In this document: positions 47,292 through 55,467 of the stretch, in pieces
How the letters are laid out: each line of letters opens with the position of its first letter
How positions within the stretch are numbered: the stretch's first letter is position 1
Source: Azospirillum brasilense
GTDB taxonomy: Bacteria; Pseudomonadota; Alphaproteobacteria; Azospirillales; Azospirillaceae
NCBI RefSeq assembly: GCF_007827795.1
Contig: NZ_VITI01000012.1
Span: 1 to 64,000 of the forward strand
DNA length: 64,000 nt
Reading direction: 5' to 3'
Made by a program: the position numbers and the translations under genes
Notes under the pieces: generated by a model
Databases searched by the model: none
What the model was told of the DNA's origin: nothing
Seen by the model: the letters and a program-made list of their open reading frames with translations, nothing else

Positions 47292-48830
47292 ATGCGTCTG
47301 CTGATCGTTGGAACGTTGGAAGGGTACATCACCGCCGCTGGCAAGATCGCCATGCAGCGCGGGGCGAAGGTGTCCCACACCGACAGCATCGAGGGCGCCC
47401 TGAACGCCCTGCGCGCGGCGGCGGGGGCGGACCTCGTGATGATCGACGTCAAACTCGACATCGCGACCTTCATCGAAAGCCTGAAGGCGGAACGGATCAC
47501 CATCCCGGTGGTGGCCTGCGGCATCGGCACCGACGCGGCGGCGGCGGTGAAGGCGATCCGCGCGGGTGCCAAGGAATACATCCCCCTGCCCCCCGACGCG
47601 GAGCTGATCGCCGCCGTGCTGGAAGCGGTGGCGGAGGAGAGCCACGCCATCGTCTGCCAGGACCCGGCCATGCTGGCGACCCTGCGCCTGGCGGATCAGG
47701 TGGCGCCCAGCGACGCCTCGGTCCTGATCACCGGCGAGAGCGGCACCGGCAAGGAACTGATGGCCCGCTACATCCACCGCAAGAGCCGTCGCTCCGACGC
47801 GCCCTTCGTCGCGGTGAATTGCGCGGCCATCCCGGAAAACCTTCTGGAATCGGAGCTGTTCGGCCATGAGAAGGGCGCCTTCACCGGCGCCGTCGCCCGC
47901 CGGCTGGGCCGCTTCGAGGAGGCCAACGGCGGCACCCTGCTGCTGGACGAGCTGTCGGAGATGCACCCGCGGCTCCAGGCCAAGCTGCTGCGCGCCATCC
48001 AGGAGAGGGAGATCGACCGCATCGGCTCGTCCCAGCCGGTGAAGATCAACGTCCGCCTGATCGCCACCTCCAACCGCAACCTGGAAAACGAGGTCCGCGC
48101 CGGCAATTTCCGCGAGGACCTGTATTTCCGCCTGAACGTCTTCAGCGTCGCCATTCCGTCCCTGCGCGAACGGCCGGCCGACATCCCGATGATCGCCGAC
48201 CATTTCCTCAAGAAATACGCGCAGGCCAACGGTCTGGGCGAGAAGCGGCTGTCGGACGACGCGCTGCTGATGCTGCGTGCCCATCACTGGCGCGGCAACG
48301 TGCGCGAGCTGGAAAACACCATGCACCGCGCCGTCCTGCTCTCCAAGTCGGAGACGGTCGGGCCGGACGCGATCATGCTGACCAGCCAGTTGCTCGCCCC
48401 GGAAGGCTCGGCGCAGGCGTCGATCCCGACCAACTCGCCGGTCGCCAACCCCTTCGCCGGGCCGGGCGGCACGGTGCCGCAAGCGCCGCGCGGCTATGGG
48501 CAGCCGACTCCCGGCTATCCCACATCCTACGCGCCGCCGCAGGGCCACGCCGCGGGAGCCGCGGCTTACGGCAACGCCGGAGCGGCGTCCTATGGCAACG
48601 CCGGAGCGGCGTCCGGCGCCCCCGCCGTCCAGGGCCTCGTCGGGCGCACGGTGGCGGAGGTCGAACGAGACCTGATCATCGGCACGCTGTCGCATTGCCT
48701 GGGCAACCGCACCCACGCGGCGAACATCCTGGGCATTTCGATCCGCACGCTGCGCAACAAGCTGAAGCAGTACAGCGAAGAGGGGGTGCCGGTGCCGCCG
48801 CCGGGCAGCGAGGAACGGGCGGCCTATTGA
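47292..48830 (+). CDS. flbD: FlbD, sigma54-dependent flagellar transcription activator
   Basis: The 512-residue NtrC-family protein has a degenerate receiver (residues 1-115). It keeps Asp52 (VMIDVKLD), but lacks the acidic pair near residue 8 and the conserved lysine (YIPLP). The AAA+ domain at about 133-360 has Walker A GESGTGKE, the sigma54-contact loop GAFTGA and Walker B GGTLLLDELSEM. A Gly/Ala/Pro/Tyr-rich linker leads to a Fis-type HTH at the C-terminus (TLSHCLGNRTHAANILGISIRTLRNKLKQY). It activates sigma54 flagellar promoters, presumably including the one at 43505. GAGGGGAG precedes the ATG. Confidence 0.94.
   Translation: MRLLIVGTLEGYITAAGKIAMQRGAKVSHTDSIEGALNALRAAAGADLVMIDVKLDIATFIESLKAERITIPVVACGIGTDAAAAVKAIRAGAKEYIPLPPDAELIAAVLEAVAEESHAIVCQDPAMLATLRLADQVAPSDASVLITGESGTGKELMARYIHRKSRRSDAPFVAVNCAAIPENLLESELFGHEKGAFTGAVARRLGRFEEANGGTLLLDELSEMHPRLQAKLLRAIQEREIDRIGSSQPVKINVRLIATSNRNLENEVRAGNFREDLYFRLNVFSVAIPSLRERPADIPMIADHFLKKYAQANGLGEKRLSDDALLMLRAHHWRGNVRELENTMHRAVLLSKSETVGPDAIMLTSQLLAPEGSAQASIPTNSPVANPFAGPGGTVPQAPRGYGQPTPGYPTSYAPPQGHAAGAAAYGNAGAASYGNAGAASGAPAVQGLVGRTVAEVERDLIIGTLSHCLGNRTHAANILGISIRTLRNKLKQYSEEGVPVPPPGSEERAAY
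48567..48614 (+). repeat. 24-bp tandem repeat in the flbD linker
   Basis: Two direct copies (48567-48590 and 48591-48614) differ by one base. They encode YGNAGAAS twice in the low-complexity linker between the AAA+ domain and the HTH. Confidence 0.8.
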
Positions 48831-48865
48831 TCCGCTGATCGGAGGAAAGGCGGAGGAGCGGCGGC

Positions 48866-51028
48866 ATGGCACTGACCGAACACAATCCCGGAGCGCGAAC
48901 AGGCGGCGGCAACATGTCCGCGCTGACCGACATGGTGACCGTCGCCAAGGGCGCGCTGAAGCGCGGCGACCTCATCATGGCGGCCGGCATCATGCTGATC
49001 GTCGTCGGCTTGATTCTGCCGCTGCCGCCGATGCTGCTCGACATGATGCTCGGGCTGAACGTCACCATCTCGATCCTGATCCTGATGGTGGTGCTGTTCA
49101 TCGAAAAGCCGCTGGAGCTGTCGTCCTACCCGACGATCCTGCTGATCACGACGCTGCTGCGCCTGTCGCTGAACATGGCGTCTACCCGCCTGATCCTAAC
49201 CCAAGGGCATGAGGGGACGTCCGCTGCGGGCCATGTCATCGAGGCCTTCGCCGGCTTCGTCATGGGCGGCGACTTCATCATCGGCGTGATCGTCTACGCG
49301 ATCCTGACGATCGTGAACTTCAAGGTCATCACCGCCGGTTCGGGCCGCATCGCCGAAGTGGCGGCGCGCTTCACCCTGGACGCCATGCCCGGCAAGCAGA
49401 TGGCCATCGACGCCGACCTGTCCGCCGGCATGATCGACGAGACCACCGCCCGCGCCAAGCGCAAGGAGCTGGAGGACGAAAGCGCCTTCTTCGGCTCCAT
49501 GGACGGTGCATCGAAGTTCGTGAAGGGCGACGCCGTCGCCGGCCTGATGATCATGTTCATCAACATCATCGGCGGCGTGTCCCTGGCGGTCCTGCGCTAC
49601 GACATGCCGATCCTGCAGGCGCTGGACACCTTCACCAAGCTGACCATCGGCGATGGCCTCGTCTCGCAGATCCCGGCGCTGGTCATCTCCATTTCCGCCG
49701 GCTTCCTGGTGTCGAAGGCCGGCACCGGCGGCTCCACCGACAAGGCCGTCGTCGGGCAGCTCACCAACCACATCAGCGCGCTGGGGCTGGCCGCGGGCGC
49801 CATCACCCTGCTGGCGCTGATGCCGGGCATGCCGGTGCTGCCCTTCCTGCCGGTGATCGCCATCGTCGGTGCCGCCGCCTGGTATCTGCCGAGGATGCGC
49901 GCCAAGAAGGAGGCGGAAGAGGCGGAGGCCGCCGCCGCGGAGGCCGCGGGCATGGGCGGACCGGGCGGCGGGGCCGCCCCGGTGGCCGACGAGCCGATCG
50001 CCACGGCGCTGGCCATCGACCTGATCCGGCTGGAGCTGGGCTACGGCCTGCTGTCGCTGATCAACCAGCCGCAGGCGGGCAGCCATCGGCTGACCGACCA
50101 GATCAAGGGGCTGCGCCGCCAGATCGCCGGCGAGGTCGGATTCGTCATGCCGGCGGTGCGCATCCAGGACAACCTCCAGCTTCCGCCCAACTCCTACATC
50201 ATCCGCGTCAAGGAGATCGAGGCGGGGCGCGGCGACATCCGCCCGAACATGCTGCTGGTCATGGACCCGCGCGGCGAGGCGATGAGCCTGCCCGGCGAGC
50301 AGACGGTGGAGCCGACCTTCGGCCTGCCGGCGATCTGGATCGAACCGGGCTACCGCGAGGAGGCGCTGTTCAAGGGCTACACGGTGGTCGATCCGTCGAC
50401 GGTCATCACCACGCACCTGACCGAGCTGATCAAGGACAACATGCCCGAGCTTCTGTCCTTCACCGAGACGCAGAAGCTGCTGGACGAGTTGGATAAGGAA
50501 CACCAGAAGCTGATCGCCGACGTGGTGCCGGCGCAGATCACTGTGGGCGGATTGCAACGGGTGTTGCAGAACCTGCTTGCAGAACGGGTTTCGGTACGCG
50601 ATCTTGCCACCATTCTGGAGGGCGTGTCCGAAGCGGCAAGCCAAACCCGCAGCATCACGCAGATCACCGAGCATGTGCGCACGCGCCTGGCGCGGCAGAT
50701 CTGCGACGCGAACATCAACGAGATGGGAGTCATCCCGCTCGTCACCCTGTCCCCCGAGTGGGAGCAGGCGTTCGCGGAATCGCTGGTGGGCGACGGCGAC
50801 GACCGGCAACTGACGATGGCGCCGAGCCGGCTTCAGCAATTCATCACTTCGGTCCGCCAAACCTTCGAGCGACACGCCATGATGGGCGAGACCCCCGTCC
50901 TGTTGACCAGCCCTCTGATCCGTCCCTTCGTCCGCTCGATCGTCGAGCGGTTCCGGCCGGCCACCGTGGTGATGTCGCAGAACGAGATCCACCCCAAGGC
51001 GCGGATCAAGACCCTGGGGCAGATCTGA
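48866..51028 (+). CDS. flhA: Flagellar type III export gate protein FlhA
   Basis: The 720-residue protein has eight TM helices in about residues 30-340, the FHIPEP-type cytoplasmic loop region SGRIAEVAARFTLDAMPGKQMAIDADL, and the C-terminal FlhA-C domain with docking motifs (MNASTRLIL-like SLNMASTRLILT near the start; VIPAQITVGGLQRVLQNLLAERVSVRD later). It forms the ring of the export gate. The ATG at 48866 has GGAGGAGC upstream; ATG 48914 is an alternative start. flbD is 35 bp upstream and flhF 43 bp downstream. Confidence 0.96.
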   Translation: MALTEHNPGARTGGGNMSALTDMVTVAKGALKRGDLIMAAGIMLIVVGLILPLPPMLLDMMLGLNVTISILILMVVLFIEKPLELSSYPTILLITTLLRLSLNMASTRLILTQGHEGTSAAGHVIEAFAGFVMGGDFIIGVIVYAILTIVNFKVITAGSGRIAEVAARFTLDAMPGKQMAIDADLSAGMIDETTARAKRKELEDESAFFGSMDGASKFVKGDAVAGLMIMFINIIGGVSLAVLRYDMPILQALDTFTKLTIGDGLVSQIPALVISISAGFLVSKAGTGGSTDKAVVGQLTNHISALGLAAGAITLLALMPGMPVLPFLPVIAIVGAAAWYLPRMRAKKEAEEAEAAAAEAAGMGGPGGGAAPVADEPIATALAIDLIRLELGYGLLSLINQPQAGSHRLTDQIKGLRRQIAGEVGFVMPAVRIQDNLQLPPNSYIIRVKEIEAGRGDIRPNMLLVMDPRGEAMSLPGEQTVEPTFGLPAIWIEPGYREEALFKGYTVVDPSTVITTHLTELIKDNMPELLSFTETQKLLDELDKEHQKLIADVVPAQITVGGLQRVLQNLLAERVSVRDLATILEGVSEAASQTRSITQITEHVRTRLARQICDANINEMGVIPLVTLSPEWEQAFAESLVGDGDDRQLTMAPSRLQQFITSVRQTFERHAMMGETPVLLTSPLIRPFVRSIVERFRPATVVMSQNEIHPKARIKTLGQI

Positions 51029-51071
51029 TGCAGGCCATGACGAACCAGTGTGACGGGCGGGGAGCGAGCCG

Positions 51072-52133
51072 ATGCGGCTGAAGTCGTTCCACGCCAAGTC
51101 CATGTCCGAAGCCATGCGCATGGTCCGCCAGACGCTGGGCGACGATGCCATCATCGTCGCCACGCGCGAGGAGGAAGGCGGCGGCGTTCGCGTGACCGCG
51201 GCGGTGGAGGACGACGATCTGCTGATGGCGCAGGCGCGCACGGCCCAGCCCGCCAGGACCGCCCGCCCCATGGTGGTGGTCGAGGAGGAGCCGGAGATCG
51301 ACGTGGGCGAGGTGGTGGCCGACGTGCTGCACCGCCACGGCGTTCCCGCCGCGCTGGCCGAGCAGCTGATCGACGCCGCCGCCGGGCTGGACACCGACGA
51401 CCCCGCGCTGGCGCTGGGCGCCGCGCTCGACTCCATGTTCACCTTCAGCCCGCTGCAGGACCGGCGCGGCGGCAACAAGCCGCTGATCCTGGTCGGCCCG
51501 CCGGGCAGCGGCAAGACGCTGATCGTCGCCAAGCTGGCCGCCCAGGCGGTGTTCCGCAAACGCTCGGTCGGCGTGATCACCACCGACACGGTTCGCGCCG
51601 GCGGCATGGAACAGTTGGCCGCCTTCACACGTCTGATGAAAATCAAATTGGCGACGGTGGAAGACCCCGACGCGCTTGCGGGCGCGTTCGAGGTCAGCCG
51701 CGGCGCCGACGTCGTCCTGGTGGATACCGCCGGACGCAACCCCTACAACCGGGAAGACATGGCCGACCTCAAGGCCCTGCTGTCCGCCGGGGTGGCCGAG
51801 CCGATCCTCGTGCTGCCCGCCGGGCTGGACGCCATGGAAGCCGCCGACATCGCCCAATCCTTCAAGGCGCTGGGCGTGCGGCGGATGCTGATCACCCGGC
51901 TCGACATGGCGCGTCGGCTGGGCAGTCTCCTGGGCACCGCGCACCGCGCGCGGATGGCCTTCTGCAACGCCAGCGTTTCCTCCAAGGTGGCCGAGGGGCT
52001 GACACCGTTGAACCCGGTGGCCTTCGCCCGCCTGATGATGCCCGCCGAGGACAAGGCGGCGCGCAACCGGCCCAAACCGGCGGCCGCCACCAAGACCAAA
52101 GCCGTTCGTTCTTCGTCGAGGACCATCCCATGA
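51072..52133 (+). CDS. flhF: Flagellar biosynthesis SRP-type GTPase FlhF
   Basis: The 353-residue protein has an N-terminal basic FlhF region (MRLKSFHAKSMSEAMRMVR) and the SRP-like GTPase domain: GPPGSGKTLIVAKLA (about 140-154), TTDTVRAGGMEQLAAF, and VDTAGRNPYN. It targets flagellar proteins and sets the number and polar site of flagella. GGGGAGCG precedes the ATG. Its stop overlaps the flhG start (ATGA), a typical pair. Confidence 0.95.
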   Translation: MRLKSFHAKSMSEAMRMVRQTLGDDAIIVATREEEGGGVRVTAAVEDDDLLMAQARTAQPARTARPMVVVEEEPEIDVGEVVADVLHRHGVPAALAEQLIDAAAGLDTDDPALALGAALDSMFTFSPLQDRRGGNKPLILVGPPGSGKTLIVAKLAAQAVFRKRSVGVITTDTVRAGGMEQLAAFTRLMKIKLATVEDPDALAGAFEVSRGADVVLVDTAGRNPYNREDMADLKALLSAGVAEPILVLPAGLDAMEAADIAQSFKALGVRRMLITRLDMARRLGSLLGTAHRARMAFCNASVSSKVAEGLTPLNPVAFARLMMPAEDKAARNRPKPAAATKTKAVRSSSRTIP

Positions 52134-52924
52134 CCGATCCGGTGTTTCCGGCCGCCCTCAAGAACGTTCACCCGCTGCGCGGTGCCAACGTCATCGCCGT
52201 GGCCAGCGGAAAGGGCGGCGTCGGCAAGACGTGGTTCTCGATCACGCTCGCCCACGCGCTGACCAAGATGGGCAAGAATTCGCTGCTGTTCGACGGCGAC
52301 CTCGGCCTTGCCAACGTCGACATCCAGCTCGGCTTCCAGCCCAAGAACGATCTCGGCGCGGTGATCAACGGCGACGTGACGCTGGGCCGCGCGGCCCAGC
52401 GCTACACCGAGGGCGGCTTCGACATCATCGCCGGCCGCTCCGGCTCCGGGACGCTCGCCCAGTTGCCGAGCCAGCGCCTGTCCGGCCTGCGCAACGACCT
52501 GATGGAACTGGCGCGGCGCTACGACTGCGTCATTATGGACATGGGCGCCGGCGTGGACCGCACGGTGCGCACCCTGTCCGGCCCGGCCGGGACGACGCTG
52601 GTGGTGACGACGGACGAGCCGACGTCGCTGACCGACGCCTACGCCTTCATCAAGCTGACCCACGCCACCAACCCCACCGCCGACCTGCGCGTCGTGGTCA
52701 ACATGGCGCAGAGCGTGAAGGACGGGGAGCGCACCTACGGCACGATTCTGAAAGCCTGCCAGAACTTCCTGAAATACAAGCCCGCCCTGGCCGGCATCAT
52801 CCGCCGCGACCTGAAGGTGCGCGACGCCATCCGCAACCAGTCGCCGCTGCTGACCCGCTCCCCGAGCTCCGACGCCGCGCGGGACGTGCTGGCCATCGCC
52901 CAGCGGCTTCTGAACGGCCAGTAA
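52130..52924 (+). CDS. flhG: MinD-like flagellar number regulator FlhG
   Basis: The 264-residue protein is a ParA/MinD-type ATPase: deviant Walker A VASGKGGVGKTWFSI, FDGDLGLANVDIQLG, IMDMGAGVDRTV, and DEPTSLTDAYAFIKL. The usual C-terminal membrane-targeting helix is present in weak form (ARDVLAIAQRLLNGQ). FlhG limits the number of flagella by opposing FlhF and FliM-FliN assembly. It is translationally coupled to flhF and precedes a proline-rich FliK-like gene by 7 bp. Confidence 0.94.
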   Translation: MTDPVFPAALKNVHPLRGANVIAVASGKGGVGKTWFSITLAHALTKMGKNSLLFDGDLGLANVDIQLGFQPKNDLGAVINGDVTLGRAAQRYTEGGFDIIAGRSGSGTLAQLPSQRLSGLRNDLMELARRYDCVIMDMGAGVDRTVRTLSGPAGTTLVVTTDEPTSLTDAYAFIKLTHATNPTADLRVVVNMAQSVKDGERTYGTILKACQNFLKYKPALAGIIRRDLKVRDAIRNQSPLLTRSPSSDAARDVLAIAQRLLNGQ

Positions 52925-52931
52925 GTCGGGG

Positions 52932-54974
52932 ATGGGGGGCGCCCTTCCACCCCCGGCCGGCGGCACGCCCGCCGCCCCCGTGGCGGCCACCCCCGCGCCC
53001 GCGCCGGTGGCGGTCGCGGAGGGCACGGTCAAGGCCCTGCCGGAGCGCTTGCAGGACATCGTCCGCCCGGTGGTGCTGACCGGCACCGTCGTCGGCACCA
53101 CGCCGGAGGGCGTGACCCGCGTGCGCACCCAGGCCGGCGAGGTGCTTGTGCAAACGCCGACGCCGCTGCCCGCCGACAAGCCGGTGACGCTCAAGATCAC
53201 CCCGGCGCAGGTGTTGCTGGAACAGGCCGCATCGACCGATCCAGCCGCGGCGTCCCCCAGCCAGAGCCTCGCGGCGAAGGTGCTGGTGCTGACCCAGGGC
53301 ACTCAGACCGCCCCCTCGACCACCGCGCCGAACGTTTCGACGCCACCGCCGACGAGCGGACCGGCGCAGACCATCCCCGGCCAGACCGGTGCGGCGCGGC
53401 CTCAGGGCTCGGCGACGCCGGTCGTGATCCTGCCCACCCCGACGCCCGCCACGCCGACGGTGGGACCGGCGGGCCAGCCGCTTCCCCTGCTGCTGCCGGG
53501 CACCATCGTTCCCGCGCTGGTCATCGCCGCGGCGCCGAAGCCCCCGGCTCCGCCCGGTGCGGCCCCGGCCCTGCCCGGCCAGGCCACCACCTCCCCGGCA
53601 ACTCCACCACCCCATTCCATCATGGACGGCGGCACCAGCCCAGCACCGTCACCGACCAGTCAACCAAGCGCCGCCCCCGCTCCTCCGCAGGCACCCCCCA
53701 CCCCGTCGGGAACGATGCCGCCTCTCCCCGGCAAGCCGATGCTCGACGCCACGGTGGAACTCGGCGGCGACGCGGCGCATCCCGGTGGGGAACTTCCTGA
53801 GCCCGCACCCTCTTCGAAGCCGGCCTCTTTGAAGCCAGCCGGGGAGCCGGTCCTGACCCAGGGCGGCACCGTCGCGCTAAAGATCCTGACCGTCACCCCA
53901 CCGCCGGACCAGCCGCAGGCCGCCCCGCCGGACGACGGGTCTCTCCCACCGGACGGCCAGAACGCCGGCAACCCGCCCCGCAAGGACGGTGCTCCACCCC
54001 AACCCGCTTCCGCGCCCCCCACCCCACCGCGCGGCGCCGCAGCCCCGACCGCAACGCTCACGATGCCCAGTGTGGACCCCGGCGCCTCCCCGGCGACTCC
54101 GGAGACGCCCGACGGGCCGGTTCTGAAGGGCATGGTGGCCGGCAGCACGCCGCAGGGGCAGCCGATCCTCGCCACGCCGCAGGGCATGCTGGCGCTGAAC
54201 GTCCAGGCGAGCCTGCCGCCGGGCAGCGCCGTCACCGTCGCCCTGACCGACCCGGCCAGAGCCCTCCAGACCGCTCCGCCCCCGCTCACCGCGGAACCGG
54301 GGCCGCTGAGCGAGCGGGACTGGCCCGCCATGCGCCAGCTCCTTACCGCCCTGGCCGGGGTGGACCGCTCCGCCGCGCAGGCGCTGATCGGCACGGTGAT
54401 GCCGCAGCCGAACCGCAAGCTTGGCGCTGCGATGAGTTTCTTTCTCTCGGCGATCCGCGGCGGCGACGCCCGCGGCTGGTTGGGGGAGGACGCCGCCTCC
54501 GCCCTGGAAAGATCCGGCCAGGGAAGCCTGCTGTCCCAGCTGGAGCGCGAGTTCCGCAGCCTCCAGCAGCAGGCCGGCGATCCCCTCCCCGGCGACTGGC
54601 GCCCCTACACCCTGCCGATGATGGACGCCAACGGGTTGCTGCCGATCAAGCTGCATATCCACCCCATCCATTCCGACGAGGACGGCAAGAAGCGCGGCAA
54701 GGCCGGCGAAACGGGCAGCCGCTTCCTGCTCGACCTGGACCTCAGCCGCCTCGGTCCCATGCAGCTCGACGGGCTTGTGCAGCCCAACCGGTTCGACCTG
54801 ATCCTGCGCAGCCACACCCCGCTGACCCCGGCAATCCGTCTGGACCTGATCCAGATTTTCGCGGACAGCATCCGCGCCGTCGGCTACATCGGCGGCCTGT
54901 CCTTCCAGTCCGGCGCCAAGTGCTGGGTCAAGCTGACCCGGACCGGGGCCGGCGGCAGCAGCTACACCGCCTGA
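52932..54974 (+). CDS. Proline-rich FliK-like protein
   Basis: The 680-residue protein lies 7 bp after flhG. Residues 1-400 are strongly enriched in Pro, Ala, Thr, Gln and Gly, with repeated PAP/TPP and PGQ units. Within them is a small conserved-looking stretch (about 35-100, GTVKALPERLQDIVRPVVLTGTVVG). The C-terminal 250 residues are folded-looking; about 590-655 (FLLDLDLSRLGPMQLDGLV ... FDLILRS ... DSIRAVGYIGGLSFQ) recall the FliK C-terminal (Flg_hook) domain. FliK measures hook length with a long disordered N-terminus and switches the export gate by its C-terminus. No signal peptide. The identity is inferred from architecture, the motif and position in the flagellar operon. Confidence 0.6.
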   Translation: MGGALPPPAGGTPAAPVAATPAPAPVAVAEGTVKALPERLQDIVRPVVLTGTVVGTTPEGVTRVRTQAGEVLVQTPTPLPADKPVTLKITPAQVLLEQAASTDPAAASPSQSLAAKVLVLTQGTQTAPSTTAPNVSTPPPTSGPAQTIPGQTGAARPQGSATPVVILPTPTPATPTVGPAGQPLPLLLPGTIVPALVIAAAPKPPAPPGAAPALPGQATTSPATPPPHSIMDGGTSPAPSPTSQPSAAPAPPQAPPTPSGTMPPLPGKPMLDATVELGGDAAHPGGELPEPAPSSKPASLKPAGEPVLTQGGTVALKILTVTPPPDQPQAAPPDDGSLPPDGQNAGNPPRKDGAPPQPASAPPTPPRGAAAPTATLTMPSVDPGASPATPETPDGPVLKGMVAGSTPQGQPILATPQGMLALNVQASLPPGSAVTVALTDPARALQTAPPPLTAEPGPLSERDWPAMRQLLTALAGVDRSAAQALIGTVMPQPNRKLGAAMSFFLSAIRGGDARGWLGEDAASALERSGQGSLLSQLEREFRSLQQQAGDPLPGDWRPYTLPMMDANGLLPIKLHIHPIHSDEDGKKRGKAGETGSRFLLDLDLSRLGPMQLDGLVQPNRFDLILRSHTPLTPAIRLDLIQIFADSIRAVGYIGGLSFQSGAKCWVKLTRTGAGGSSYTA

Positions 54975-54988
54975 CGAGCCTGGACGCC

Positions 54989-55351
54989 ATGCACCGCCGC
55001 GAGCTTCTGACCACCGCCGCCAACCCGGACGCCCGCCACGACTATCTGGTGGAGCTGCACGGGGAACCGGCGCCCGGCACCCGCCTGACCCTGCGCTACG
55101 TCCCCGACCGCGCGGTCGCCACGCCGGACGGCGTCGCCGCCTATCTCGGCGCCCTGTCCGGCACCGCGGGAACCGCCGGTCCGGAAGCGCTGGCCATCGC
55201 CGTGCTCGACGACCTGAACAACGAGCTGATCCCCCGCTGGGTGGAGGTCACGGTGGAGCGGACCCTGCCCGTCCCCCAGCGTGTGGTCATCGAGGACCGC
55301 CAGCCCGGTTGGGACAACCCGCATCTTTTCGCCCGGATGCGGCGCGTCTGA
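54989..55351 (+). CDS. Small QueF-like (T-fold) protein without the catalytic cysteine
   Basis: The 120-residue protein (start ATG 54989, 12 bp after the upstream stop; an in-frame GTG at 54920 is inside the upstream gene) matches the order of QueF motifs by eye. HDYLVELHGE stands for DYFVxF, LTLRYVPDR for the SYIPD strand, AAYLGALSG for the KLYL..FR stretch, and VLDDLNNELIPRWVEVTVE for NDLIELMDPRYIEV. The 10-residue segment with the QueF catalytic Cys (CPxTGQPD) and the SKSLK motif are absent. QueF reduces preQ0 to preQ1; this protein could not do that chemistry. Function here is unknown. The alternative is a chance resemblance. It probably belongs to the flagellar operon. Confidence 0.4.
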   Translation: MHRRELLTTAANPDARHDYLVELHGEPAPGTRLTLRYVPDRAVATPDGVAAYLGALSGTAGTAGPEALAIAVLDDLNNELIPRWVEVTVERTLPVPQRVVIEDRQPGWDNPHLFARMRRV

Positions 55352-55467
55352 TCCCCCGATCCCCGCCTCACCACCCGTCGAGCATGGCTGCACCGCGCCG
55401 CGCCACAGCGTTCACCGCTTGATTTCCTCAACCCGCATGAGAATAAAGCGGGTCGGTCGGTGCGTGG

